Of a DNA stretch of 64,000 nucleotides, positions 18,368 to 27,199 are shown piece after piece (the first letter of the stretch is position 1; every line of letters starts with the position of its first letter). The stretch comes from Saprospiraceae bacterium (lineage in GTDB: Bacteria; Bacteroidota; Bacteroidia; Chitinophagales; Saprospiraceae): positions 248,001 through 312,000 of the forward strand of contig JADJLN010000001.1 in assembly GCA_016710115.1 (NCBI GenBank). The letters run 5' to 3'. Made by a program: the position numbers and the translations under genes. Below the pieces are notes generated by a model. The model had not been told where the DNA came from, did no database searches, and was given only the letters and a program-made list of their open reading frames with translations.

Positions 18368-20844
18368 CAGTTGTTGAAGTATTTTTTCAGGATCTGTTCC
18401 CATTCCGGTTTATCATGAAGAGATTGCAGATCGGGATCGGTACGGATATGGTTTTCGTTTCCAAAGCCCGCATCCAGTGCTTTTTCTAAGGCAATAAAGG
18501 CATCTTCAAGACGGCCTTCCCGGGATTCAATACATGCCAGATTGTAGAAGACTGATTTTCTGGATTCATGAAAACCGGGGATGTCGGCACATTCATTCAG
18601 AAATTGTGTGATTAACTTTTTTGATTCGGAAAGTGACCCAAGTTGTAACTGTACAGCTGCAGCACCTTCGATTGCGGGGCAATAGGCTGTTCCGGGGATC
18701 GCATTCATTGCCTGTTTGTAATACGTGAGGCTCATTTGCGGTTCTCCTTCTCTGAATGCGATATGACCCAAATTGGACAAGGCGCCCGGATGGTTGTTCT
18801 GGAGTTTCAATGTCTCCTGAAATGCATTTTTTGCATCCTTCAAATTGCCTTTATGCATAAATGCATTACCCATTTCGAACCAGGCCTCTGTAAAGGTGGG
18901 ATCCGCTTTTATAACCTGTTGAAAATAATAAATAGAACGGTCAAAGTCAGATTTATTGGAATAATAATTTCCAATATCATGTAAGTGGTTTGTAGCGATC
19001 GGTGATTTAGTCAGGACCTGTTGATACCACATTTCTGCCATTTCAGGACGTTCGACCTGGATCCAGTAAGAAGCAAAATTCATCATGGGTTGCGGAATAT
19101 TCGGATTCCGACGGATACCCTCCAACAGCGCTGTCTCAGCAAGAAATTGTTCGTTGTTCTCCTTATGAAACAATGCCCGGACATAATAGCTTCCAAATAA
19201 ACTGGAGTCCCGCTGAAGCGCCATACGTGCCCATTCTGCAGCCTGATTCAGGTTCTCCTCATACGCATTCATTGCCAGATTATTATAGGGCATGGCCCAT
19301 GTCGGGGCAATATCCATTGCTTCCTTATAATACGAGACGGCTTTCTGTCCCATATCCAGTCGGGAATAGATCAATCCGATTTCATTTGGAATGTATGCGG
19401 TACGAGGTTCGAACAGTTTTGCGGAATCTGCCTGATCTAAAGCCTGGTGTAAAAATGAAGATCGTGTTCTGGTTTCCTTTTCGGCAGAAAAACGATAATT
19501 GATCGCCTGAAAATAATGTGCAAGAGCAAGAAGTCGATTCCGTAGATATTGATCCGAATCCAGCATGGAAGCCGCCGTTTTCAAATAAGCTGGAAACCGT
19601 TGATAACTGCCTGATGACCCTTTCCACCGGTTGATCAATTCCTGTTGATCATTTTTCAAATACGCATTTACGGCCTGTTGTGCACCTTCCTGGAGTTTGG
19701 CGATCAGTTGGTCCTCGATCTGTTTGACTTCATTTTTTTCCGGGTAGTCTTTTTTCAATTGTTGCAACTGATCGTAGGCCGACATTCTGCCTGGATCATT
19801 CGACCCGATATCTTCCCTGATCAGTCGCTTGTTGTCCAGCGCCCACTGGATGGATGACCGTTTTTTCACCCAGACACTGTCGATCCGTTCGACAGGTGGA
19901 GCCTCCGGTTCACGTGCAGCGAGGACAGGATCTGATGGTGAAAAATTCGGGTCCAGTTCCTTGCGGAATGCAAGAAGCTGAGCTTCATCGATCACTGCGA
20001 TCCGGGCATTCCGGTCGCCGACAAGATTGGGAGTCTGTCGCTGAGGCGCAACATCCGGTTCGATCATATCTTCCAGGAACCGGGACAATTCCTTGATCGT
20101 CACCTGCAAATCCCTGTCGACATCGGCCATGCCCATCAATCCCTGGATCAGATACCAGGAAAACACACCCCGACCCTCTCCCCATTGTTCGCCTTCCTGT
20201 GAGAATTCATTGCTCTGGCAGGACAGGATCTTGATTTCGGAATTGAACTGTTCTGCCATGGAAGAAGTGGCTGCCTGTGCTCCATTGACAGCACTTCCGG
20301 CCAGTTTGCCAGCATGACAGGCATCTGTCACGATAAGCACCTGAATGTTCCTGCTGACCAGCGCATTGACGGATCGTCGGATGTCGTCCAGTCGCAGGGA
20401 ATTGGCGGAATAGTTGTTGGCCGGTGTATCAAATACAAGCAGGTGGCCGGGTTCGTCCGGATACAATGTTTCTACATCTCCATGGCCGGCAAAGTAAATC
20501 ACTACCTTATCACCCGACTGACTTTCCTGGACAATTGATCGAATGGCCAGATGGACATTGCCTCCCGTGGCCTGATCGTTGATCAACAACTTGAGATTTT
20601 CGGGTTTGACCTTGTCTACCGGCCGGATCTGCAGATACCTGGAAAAGGCCTCCGCATCGCGGTGTGCGAAGCGCAGATCCGGAATTTCCGGATCCTGGTA
20701 TTCGGAAATGCCCATCACCATCGCCCGGCAGACCCCGCGAGGTCCGAATTGTCCGAAAGCCATGCCCGGATACAGGATACAGATCACCAGCAGTATCCAG
20801 GCACTACCTCTACACAGTTGCTTGAATGCCATGGCGTTCTTCAT
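18367..20844 (-). CDS. Secreted caspase-family (peptidase C14-like) protein with TPR repeats
   Basis: An 825-residue protein. Residues 1-32 form a signal peptide ending MAFGQ. The caspase-like domain (about 38-270) carries the His-Cys dyad: His121 in VVIYFAGHGD and Cys176 in VLIVTDACHAG. The preceding 'YQDPEIPDLRFAHRDAEAFS' block is the usual start of bacterial C14 domains. After a linker and a coiled region (about 290-430), residues 450-780 are TPR helices (for example EIGLIYSRLDMGQKAVSYYKEA). Export of a caspase-like protease places it in the periplasm or at the surface rather than in the cytosolic defence settings where such proteases are better known. The ATG at 20844 was preferred to the GTG two codons upstream. 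It is divergent from the M48-like gene, 87 bp away. Confidence 0.88.
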   Translation of the reverse strand: MKNAMAFKQLCRGSAWILLVICILYPGMAFGQFGPRGVCRAMVMGISEYQDPEIPDLRFAHRDAEAFSRYLQIRPVDKVKPENLKLLINDQATGGNVHLAIRSIVQESQSGDKVVIYFAGHGDVETLYPDEPGHLLVFDTPANNYSANSLRLDDIRRSVNALVSRNIQVLIVTDACHAGKLAGSAVNGAQAATSSMAEQFNSEIKILSCQSNEFSQEGEQWGEGRGVFSWYLIQGLMGMADVDRDLQVTIKELSRFLEDMIEPDVAPQRQTPNLVGDRNARIAVIDEAQLLAFRKELDPNFSPSDPVLAAREPEAPPVERIDSVWVKKRSSIQWALDNKRLIREDIGSNDPGRMSAYDQLQQLKKDYPEKNEVKQIEDQLIAKLQEGAQQAVNAYLKNDQQELINRWKGSSGSYQRFPAYLKTAASMLDSDQYLRNRLLALAHYFQAINYRFSAEKETRTRSSFLHQALDQADSAKLFEPRTAYIPNEIGLIYSRLDMGQKAVSYYKEAMDIAPTWAMPYNNLAMNAYEENLNQAAEWARMALQRDSSLFGSYYVRALFHKENNEQFLAETALLEGIRRNPNIPQPMMNFASYWIQVERPEMAEMWYQQVLTKSPIATNHLHDIGNYYSNKSDFDRSIYYFQQVIKADPTFTEAWFEMGNAFMHKGNLKDAKNAFQETLKLQNNHPGALSNLGHIAFREGEPQMSLTYYKQAMNAIPGTAYCPAIEGAAAVQLQLGSLSESKKLITQFLNECADIPGFHESRKSVFYNLACIESREGRLEDAFIALEKALDAGFGNENHIRTDPDLQSLHDKPEWEQILKKYFNN

Positions 20845-20931
20845 ACTCACCTAAATGTAGTAGTTTTAACAAACAACCGGAAGGAGGTAACTTGTTCCCG
20901 GTATATTGGTATTGTACTAAACACCCGCTAT

Positions 20932-22821
20932 ATGTCTGCATGCTCCCACTTGAAGTCTGGTTTTTTCAGCCTCTTTTTCCTGATGACCTGTTGTCCCGGT
21001 ATTCTTCGAAGTGAAACTGTCCCGGACTACAAGGTGCGGACGGCGACGGAACTGATGAATGCCCTGAAGGAGGCGAGGGGCATACTCCCTGAAGAAAAGC
21101 CCTACTTTTTTCTTCAGAAAAACCTGCCCAGCAGCAATTTTTCTGTCGCTATGGCTTATCCTTCCTATGGAGAGATCTATCTCGAGGAGAGTGCTTATGA
21201 CCTGTGTGTGCGCGAATTCGGGCGTGATTCACTACATGCATTGTCTATCATTCTGGCGCATGAGCTGGTCCACTATTTGCGCAAACATGGTGTGAAAAAC
21301 CATTTCGCCTGGCAATTTGATGCAAAATTCACACAGGACTCTGCAATTGTCCAGGCATTGCGGGCGGGAATACCTGAGCGTGGGGCAGAAAGTGCCGGTT
21401 TTTTAAGTCAGGTCGAATCCCTCCTGGCCAATTTTGAATCCAGAAAGAAGGAAGCTGAAGCTGATCTGGAAGGCGGGTTTCTTTCCTATCTGGCCGGCTA
21501 TCCGATCGGCGATATCGGTCCGGAACTAATGGACAAGATCTATGCATTCTATCGCATTCCTGCGGTCATTCCGACCTATCCGAGTCTGGATGAACGGCGG
21601 CAGATCGCAGTCAAAACGGCAGAAAAATTAAAGGTGTTGGAATATTGGTTTGAATCGGCCAATCTGTTGATCGTTCAGGGACAATACGAACTTGCCCTGT
21701 CCAATTATCATCGTCTGGTCGGCGAATTTCAGGGCAGGGAGATCTACAATAATATGGGGGTGATCTGCTTGCTCGCTGCAGACCAGTTGTTTCAGCGGGG
21801 TGAGCGTCCACCGTTTGTCTTGCCTTATTCGCTGGACATCAATTCTCGGCTTGCCAGAAACTCACGGGGTGGCGATGCTGAGGAGGACCGTATTCGCAAG
21901 GAAAAACGGGATTCCCTGTTGTTGATGGCCACAGCCTATTTTCAAAAATCATCCGAACTGGATGGAGCCTATCCGCTGGCTGTCCTCAACCTGGGTGTCA
22001 CCGAATGGATGAAGTCCTGCTCCTGGAAACTGGAGCCGAAGCTGGCGGACGAATATCTGGCAAAAGCGAAAGGATATGCACTTGAAGCAGAACGAATGAC
22101 ACGTCCTTTAGAAACATGGAAGGGAAGAGATCGAACAATCCGTTCTGCTATTATCCTCCAGGCAATGACAGCATTCAGCGATCGCGATACGATATTCTCC
22201 GTTCGCCTGTTGTCCGGTTTGCTAGAACAGGCGCCAGGGGATTCCCGCATTACAACGAATCTCAATACCATCCTCCACCCGGATCGTGCGGTGGACGAGA
22301 TCGGTCCACAGTGTGCCAAATCGCCAACAATCCCCTTTCGGCCCGCTCATGTCCGATCGACCCAAATCAGGAATATCAAAGACTACTTCAGAAATGTAGT
22401 GAATCATGTCATCGACAATACCATTGAACCTGGGGAGCGACCGAAGGAATTGAAAGAACTGCATTTCGGGTTTAAGGAAGACGGAGAAGGGATCATGGTG
22501 TACTCCAGTACCTGGACAGACTGGGCGGATCGGATCGGGCAGATCAATACCATGTGGGCCCCCAGAGGATTTGAAGAGCCATTGCCGTGTGAAACGCCCC
22601 TGTCGGATCTGGATATGGATGGATTGTACCAGCAATATGGGCAACCACTCTATACCATTCCGTTTGCCAGTGGAGAACTGGTCTTTTTTTCGAGAGGCGA
22701 AAAGGTGATCAATGACAGCACAGGAAAAATTATCGGTATGGATCGATATGGGTTGATCGTCCTGATCGAAGAGGATATTCCGGTGCAGTGGGGTCTGACC
22801 CTGAATTATGAACCCAAATAG
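20932..22821 (+). CDS. Exported M48-like zinc peptidase with TPR-like C-terminus
   Basis: A 629-residue protein. The N-terminus has a hydrophobic export signal containing a Cys pair (FFLMTCCPG), so it may be a lipoprotein. The zincin motif HELVH is at residues 110-114, and a plausible third ligand lies in KEAEADLEGG (the E-x-x-A-D pattern of M48 peptidases), followed by YPSLDERRQ, the position of the family's HP...R block. From about residue 230 the protein is helical with TPR-like pairs (WFESANLLIVQGQYELALS). A closing region of about 150 residues is unassigned. The open frame extends upstream to 20551, over the caspase gene, but only the ATG at 20932 gives an export signal and a free intergenic region. 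Confidence 0.75.
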   Translation: MSACSHLKSGFFSLFFLMTCCPGILRSETVPDYKVRTATELMNALKEARGILPEEKPYFFLQKNLPSSNFSVAMAYPSYGEIYLEESAYDLCVREFGRDSLHALSIILAHELVHYLRKHGVKNHFAWQFDAKFTQDSAIVQALRAGIPERGAESAGFLSQVESLLANFESRKKEAEADLEGGFLSYLAGYPIGDIGPELMDKIYAFYRIPAVIPTYPSLDERRQIAVKTAEKLKVLEYWFESANLLIVQGQYELALSNYHRLVGEFQGREIYNNMGVICLLAADQLFQRGERPPFVLPYSLDINSRLARNSRGGDAEEDRIRKEKRDSLLLMATAYFQKSSELDGAYPLAVLNLGVTEWMKSCSWKLEPKLADEYLAKAKGYALEAERMTRPLETWKGRDRTIRSAIILQAMTAFSDRDTIFSVRLLSGLLEQAPGDSRITTNLNTILHPDRAVDEIGPQCAKSPTIPFRPAHVRSTQIRNIKDYFRNVVNHVIDNTIEPGERPKELKELHFGFKEDGEGIMVYSSTWTDWADRIGQINTMWAPRGFEEPLPCETPLSDLDMDGLYQQYGQPLYTIPFASGELVFFSRGEKVINDSTGKIIGMDRYGLIVLIEEDIPVQWGLTLNYEPK

Positions 22822-22926
22822 AATCCCGGATGCAACGGGGATAGTCGTGCGATGGATGTCGTGGAGGACCCTTTCAATTCATCCGGGCATCATTTCACTC
22901 GGCGAAAAAGGGTTATTTTCGGGACT

Positions 22927-24039
22927 ATGAAGTTCCTTCTGCTGGCCATTCTGGCAAGCGGCCACTGGGCCGCTGCCAGCGATTCAACCTACCCGAACAG
23001 ACCATCTGAATCGATTCCATTGGATACCATACCCCTCCATCTGATCGAAGCATCCCGGTTGGTTGCTTTGCCCCTTCACTGTCTGAAAACAGAATTTCCC
23101 AACAAGCTGAATCAGGTATTAGGTTCTGCGGAGGAGATCGGTATTCCTTCAGTCTTACATCCCGCGTTTTATGGCTGTTTTGATTGGCATTCTTCTGTTC
23201 ACGGGCACTGGATGCTTGTGGCATTGCTGCGCCGTTTTCCCGAACTACCTGAATCGGAGCAGATTACTGACCAACTCCGGCAATCGATTACCGATGCCCA
23301 TATTCAGGGCGAACTGGACTATTTCCTGCGAACCTCGGAAACATCTTTTGAACGCACCTACGGCTGGGCGTGGCTGTTGCGCCTTTCCCTTGAACTGCAG
23401 CAATGGAATACACCTCTCGGGGATGAACTGGCCAGAAGACTGGAGCCACTGACCCGACTGATCGTGCAGCGGTATCAGGAATATCTGCCCCGATTGGTGT
23501 ATCCGATCCGGAGTGGTGAACATCCCAACACAGCGTTTGGTCTTTCTCATGCCTGGGACTATGCTTCGTTCACCCGTGATTCCCTGTTTCTCGAAGTGAT
23601 CGAAACCCATGCGTTTCGCTTTTTTGCTCAGGATCGGAATGCGCCGTTATCCTGGGAACCAAGTGGCTATGATTTCCTTTCTCCCTGTCTGGAAGAGGCC
23701 AATCTGATGCGCCGGGTCATGCCGGAAGAGATGTTCAGACCCTGGTTGCGCGAATTTCTACCCGGGATGAGGGATCCGGCATTTACCATGCCGGTGGGAG
23801 AGGTCAGGGATCGGACGGACGGGAAACTGGTTCATCTGGACGGACTGAACTTCAGTCGGGCCTGGTGTCTGTACGAGCTGAGCAGGGCCTTGCCGGAATA
23901 TGGTCATCTTCGGAAAGTGGCAGATGATCATATTGCCAATTCCCTGCCGCGTATTACAGACGGTTCTTACGCAGGAGAGCATTGGCTCGCCAGTTTCGCC
24001 TCTTATGCACTGACCACTGCCTATCCCGTCAAACAATGA
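22927..24039 (+). CDS. DUF2891 family exported protein
   Basis: A 370-residue protein with a signal peptide ending AAASD. The block HPAFYGCFDWHSSVHGHWML is the hallmark of DUF2891, a helical toroid-like family of unknown activity. The rest is alpha-helical, with the family's later conserved segments 'PNTAFGLSHAWDYA' and 'DGLNFSRAWCLYELS'. The frame is open upstream to 22852, but the ATG at 22927 provides the signal peptide. The stop overlaps the start of the next gene as ATGA, so the two are translationally coupled. Confidence 0.85.
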   Translation: MKFLLLAILASGHWAAASDSTYPNRPSESIPLDTIPLHLIEASRLVALPLHCLKTEFPNKLNQVLGSAEEIGIPSVLHPAFYGCFDWHSSVHGHWMLVALLRRFPELPESEQITDQLRQSITDAHIQGELDYFLRTSETSFERTYGWAWLLRLSLELQQWNTPLGDELARRLEPLTRLIVQRYQEYLPRLVYPIRSGEHPNTAFGLSHAWDYASFTRDSLFLEVIETHAFRFFAQDRNAPLSWEPSGYDFLSPCLEEANLMRRVMPEEMFRPWLREFLPGMRDPAFTMPVGEVRDRTDGKLVHLDGLNFSRAWCLYELSRALPEYGHLRKVADDHIANSLPRITDGSYAGEHWLASFASYALTTAYPVKQ

Positions 24040-24863
24040 GTGTTACCCCTCTAACCCGGTTACTGCAGTTGCCGCATGGACAGATCGAAGGCCAATGGGT
24101 TGGGCATGCACATCCGGATGATGTCGTTATCATCACCAATGGCCACAACGGATTTTACAGCTATGGGATGTTTCCCTGGATCCAGCAGCAACTTGCCGGT
24201 GCGGGAATGTCGAGTTTCAGCTACAATTTTTCTCATGGCGGGACGCGAGGGGATGAAGATGTGTTTTCCGACCTCGATGCCTATGCGCAGAATTGTATGC
24301 GGTTGGAAAGGGCAGATCTGGTCGTGGTAGCCTCCTGGGTTCGGGTGCATAATCCGGCATCCCGGATCTGGTTGCTGGCCCATAGTATGGGGTCGATCCC
24401 GACTGTTTTCGCTGCTCAGGACCTGATCCGGTCAGGATGTCTTGTCGCGGGCCTGATCCTCCTGGCCCCGGTCAGCCGCCTTGATTTCTGGCCGGTCTCA
24501 CTGATCGACCAATGGAAGGTGACGGGTACGATCACCATGTATAATCGACGCACGGGACAGGATCTGCCTCATGGTCCGGAATTGTTGCATGAAATAGGGG
24601 AAGCGGAAACATACTGGAATATGAAACCGGTAGTGGCGGAGTTGGATCTTCCCTTTCTGATTGTGCATGGGGACAATGATGAAGCGGTGTCTCCCGATCA
24701 TGGCCGTAACCTGGTCTCGTGGTCCGGCACGGGAAGAACATCGTCACGATTGGTGCTGATCCCCGGTACCGGGCATACGTTTGGGACAAAACATCCGTTT
24801 GAAGGGCCGGCCGAAGCGACCTGGGAAATGATCCGCGAGGTGATCCAATTCATTCAGGGCTGA
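24036..24863 (+). CDS. Alpha/beta-hydrolase, cytosolic
   Basis: A 275-residue alpha/beta-hydrolase with a full catalytic set: nucleophile Ser in LLAHSMGSIP, acid in IVHGDNDEAVS and His in IPGTGHTFG. An oxyanion-hole-like turn 'ITNGHNGFYSYGMFPW' follows the first strands. The sequence of the cap is closest in style to the serine aminopeptidase/monoacylglycerol-lipase-like group. The substrate is unknown. There is no signal peptide. The 4-base ATGA overlap with the DUF2891 gene suggests that the two products are needed together, although they are predicted to lie in different compartments. Confidence 0.82.
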   Translation: MSVTPLTRLLQLPHGQIEGQWVGHAHPDDVVIITNGHNGFYSYGMFPWIQQQLAGAGMSSFSYNFSHGGTRGDEDVFSDLDAYAQNCMRLERADLVVVASWVRVHNPASRIWLLAHSMGSIPTVFAAQDLIRSGCLVAGLILLAPVSRLDFWPVSLIDQWKVTGTITMYNRRTGQDLPHGPELLHEIGEAETYWNMKPVVAELDLPFLIVHGDNDEAVSPDHGRNLVSWSGTGRTSSRLVLIPGTGHTFGTKHPFEGPAEATWEMIREVIQFIQG

Positions 24864-25063
24864 TCCAGGGAAAAGAAAGGTTGGCTGTATTCATGGGCTG
24901 AATCGGACGATCAGAAACAGGTTCTGTTTCAGACCGGAATGGAACTCAGGATAAAAAAATGAAAAAGTTTTACCTGTATTGCAGCGTTTGGTCCAGCAAG
25001 TGGATATGTTCAGATAGAGGATCCTGTCTGGAATTCAATTATTGTCAATCAAGATCATACAAC

Positions 25064-26806
25064 ATGAAAAAGCTTCTTTTTTTCTTTCTCATCATCGGGT
25101 TATTCAGCAGCTCCTGCCGGAAAGATGATGATATCATTATCGGTGGACCGGACCCGGTCGTCTATGTACAGACCCAGATCATGGGTGTGATCAGGGATGA
25201 ACAGGGGCAGGGCCTGGATGGTGTCAGTGTTCGCTGGGGACAGCAATTCGCTACTACGGATGAAAACGGGTATTACACGTTTCAGGGTGGTGCAGCGGAT
25301 GAACAGGGGACCATTATCCATCTTTCGGCCAATGGCTATTTCGATCTGACCAAAACGGTGGTGCCCATTCCGAATGGGCGGACCTGGATGGAGGCCATGA
25401 TGACACCAAAAACCCTGAGTGGATCGCTCCAGGCCAGTGCAGGTGGTACGGTGACGATCAATGGCGGATCAGTAACCCTTCCAGCCAGTGGGCTTGTCGG
25501 ATCGGGTAATGTGCCTTATACCGGGCAAGTGAATGTCTATGCCACCTGGCTGGATCCGACATCGGAGACCACGCTTGCCAGGATGCCGGGCAACCTGTCG
25601 GCCATCAATATGGATGAGGAATCCGGTTCACTGGCCAGCTTTGGCATGATCGGCGTCGAACTGGAAACACCTTCCGGAGCCCCTCTGCAAATTGCGCAGG
25701 GAGCTGAAGCGGAGATCAGGATGAAAATTCCGGCTTCCATTCTGGCCAATGCCCCGAACACAATTCCTCTCTGGCATTTTGATGTGGTGAAAGGCAAATG
25801 GATCGAAGATGGTTCTGCTGAAAAAGTGGGCAATGAATATGTCGGGAAAGTCAGTCATTTCTCCTTCTGGAATTGTGATATCTTTTTTGAAAATGTCACA
25901 CTGAGTGGCCGGGTCGTCAATGGTAGCGGTGCGCCAGTGCTCGGCATACGGGTCAGTGCTTCGCTGGTCAATGGAAATCCCTCTATCCCTGCAAGTGCGA
26001 GTGCCTGGACCAATACAAATGGCGAGTTTGGAGGAAAGGTGCCGGCAGGAGAAGTGCTGTTGATCGAGGTTTTGGGTCTGTGCGAAGAGGTCGTCTTCAG
26101 TCAGCAGATTGGACCACTTTCAGCAGATCTGGATATGGGAGATATTCAGGTTAATCTGTCTGACAAATCCATAACGATCACAGGATCTCTCGTGGATTGT
26201 GATGACAATCCTGTAGCCAACGGGTATTTCAAGATCAGTGTTGAAGGGAACTCCGTTATTCTGCCCACAGAATCCGATGGCACCTGTAATGTGGTCCTTC
26301 CAACTTGTGATGCCGACCAACTGGTTGCGGTGGGAGTTGATGTGACTAATCTAAAGAAAAGCCCTTCGCTGACCTACACCATTACCGGATTAAACACCCT
26401 TGATCTGGGAGAGATTGTTGCTTGTGACGAACTGGAAGAATTCCTTCAATATAATCTGGGTGGTGTCTCCATAGTGGTCACTGAACCAGGTGCCGGAATT
26501 CAAGGGAACATCCTGAATATCAACAGTGGAAATTCACCGGACAGTTCATACTTCTACGCCTCCCTCCCCCAGACGGTGCCCGGCACATGGACGCCAACAG
26601 TTGTTGAAGTATCTGCTTTTGATGTCAATACGAATACATATCTCGCCAACTACTGTCAGGGCTGTATGGATATGCAGGTGACCATCACTTCGATTGGTAA
26701 CGTGGGCGAACCGATTATCGGCACATTTACCGGTACACTGAGCGGAAACCCGTCAAACCCGAATCAACCGTTGAGCGGTTCATTCAAAATTCTACGAGAC
26801 TTTTAA
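25064..26806 (+). CDS. Lipoprotein with carboxypeptidase-regulatory-like domains (copy 1)
   Basis: A 580-residue lipoprotein: lipobox FSSSC at about residue 18, then charged RKDDD. Residues 40-110 are a CarboxypepD_reg-like beta-sandwich (MGVIRDEQGQGLDGVSVRWG, TTDENGYYTFQ). A second region ('GTVTINGGSVTLPASGLVGSG', 'IPLWHFDVVKGKWIEDG') resembles the ZU5/beta-sandwich part of Bacteroidota surface lipoproteins. A further regulatory-like domain starts at about 280 (LSGRVVNGSGAPVLGIRVSA). The role is probably surface adhesion or structure; no catalytic motif is visible. It is a tandem paralogue of the gene at 27200, with the same length and domain order. The in-frame extension to 24959 was rejected because it precedes the lipoprotein signal. 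Confidence 0.8.
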   Translation: MKKLLFFFLIIGLFSSSCRKDDDIIIGGPDPVVYVQTQIMGVIRDEQGQGLDGVSVRWGQQFATTDENGYYTFQGGAADEQGTIIHLSANGYFDLTKTVVPIPNGRTWMEAMMTPKTLSGSLQASAGGTVTINGGSVTLPASGLVGSGNVPYTGQVNVYATWLDPTSETTLARMPGNLSAINMDEESGSLASFGMIGVELETPSGAPLQIAQGAEAEIRMKIPASILANAPNTIPLWHFDVVKGKWIEDGSAEKVGNEYVGKVSHFSFWNCDIFFENVTLSGRVVNGSGAPVLGIRVSASLVNGNPSIPASASAWTNTNGEFGGKVPAGEVLLIEVLGLCEEVVFSQQIGPLSADLDMGDIQVNLSDKSITITGSLVDCDDNPVANGYFKISVEGNSVILPTESDGTCNVVLPTCDADQLVAVGVDVTNLKKSPSLTYTITGLNTLDLGEIVACDELEEFLQYNLGGVSIVVTEPGAGIQGNILNINSGNSPDSSYFYASLPQTVPGTWTPTVVEVSAFDVNTNTYLANYCQGCMDMQVTITSIGNVGEPIIGTFTGTLSGNPSNPNQPLSGSFKILRDF

Positions 26807-26819
26807 CCTATCCATTCTA

Positions 26820-26854
26820 TTCACCCGGCTCCAGCACAGCCGGGTGAATTTTTT
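26820..26854 (+). terminator. Rho-independent terminator after lipoprotein copy 1
   Basis: TTCACCCGGCT, a 7-nt loop and AGCCGGGTGAA followed by six Ts. It lies between the lipoprotein and the truncated sigma-factor stub. Confidence 0.9.
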
Positions 26855-26863
26855 CTGATTGCG

Positions 26864-27046
26864 ATGTTGGAAAACGAACTCATCCGTGCCTGTCGGAACA
26901 ACCAGCGTGAAGCGCAATTCACGCTGGTTCGGCAGTTTGCACCTCGTCTGCTGGCGATGTGCAGTAGATATGGTCCTAGTGAGACATTTGATCAAGAGTT
27001 CAGAATAAAAGGCGATACCCAATTTTGTCAACCAGTATCCAATTGA
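26864..27046 (+). pseudogene. Truncated ECF sigma-factor remnant
   Basis: The first 34 or so codons (MLENELIRACRNNQREAQFT...) match the N-terminus of the intact sigma factor at 29005. The DNA is identical over 77 bp (26888-26964 versus 29032-29108). Beyond that the frame drifts into unrelated residues and stops, with no region 2 or region 4 left. It is the decayed sigma gene of a duplicated lipoprotein-sigma unit. The identical stretch includes a 10-bp hairpin, CCAGCGTGAA-gcgcaa-TTCACGCTGG. Confidence 0.85.
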
Positions 27047-27199
27047 TGGATTACATCAGGAAGAATAGACAGCAAGGTTTAATTTGTAGAGTTCCTGAAA
27101 GGCTTGCCCATTATTTCGGCATTCTATGCTGCGATCGGATAAGGCCACTTACAGGTTCCAGTCTGAATCCGATAAACTAGTCAATCCAGATCATTCACC

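Noticed and set aside
26864..27046. Small functional regulator gene
   Set aside because: It is the first part of a sigma factor with unrelated sequence after codon 34; treated as a remnant.
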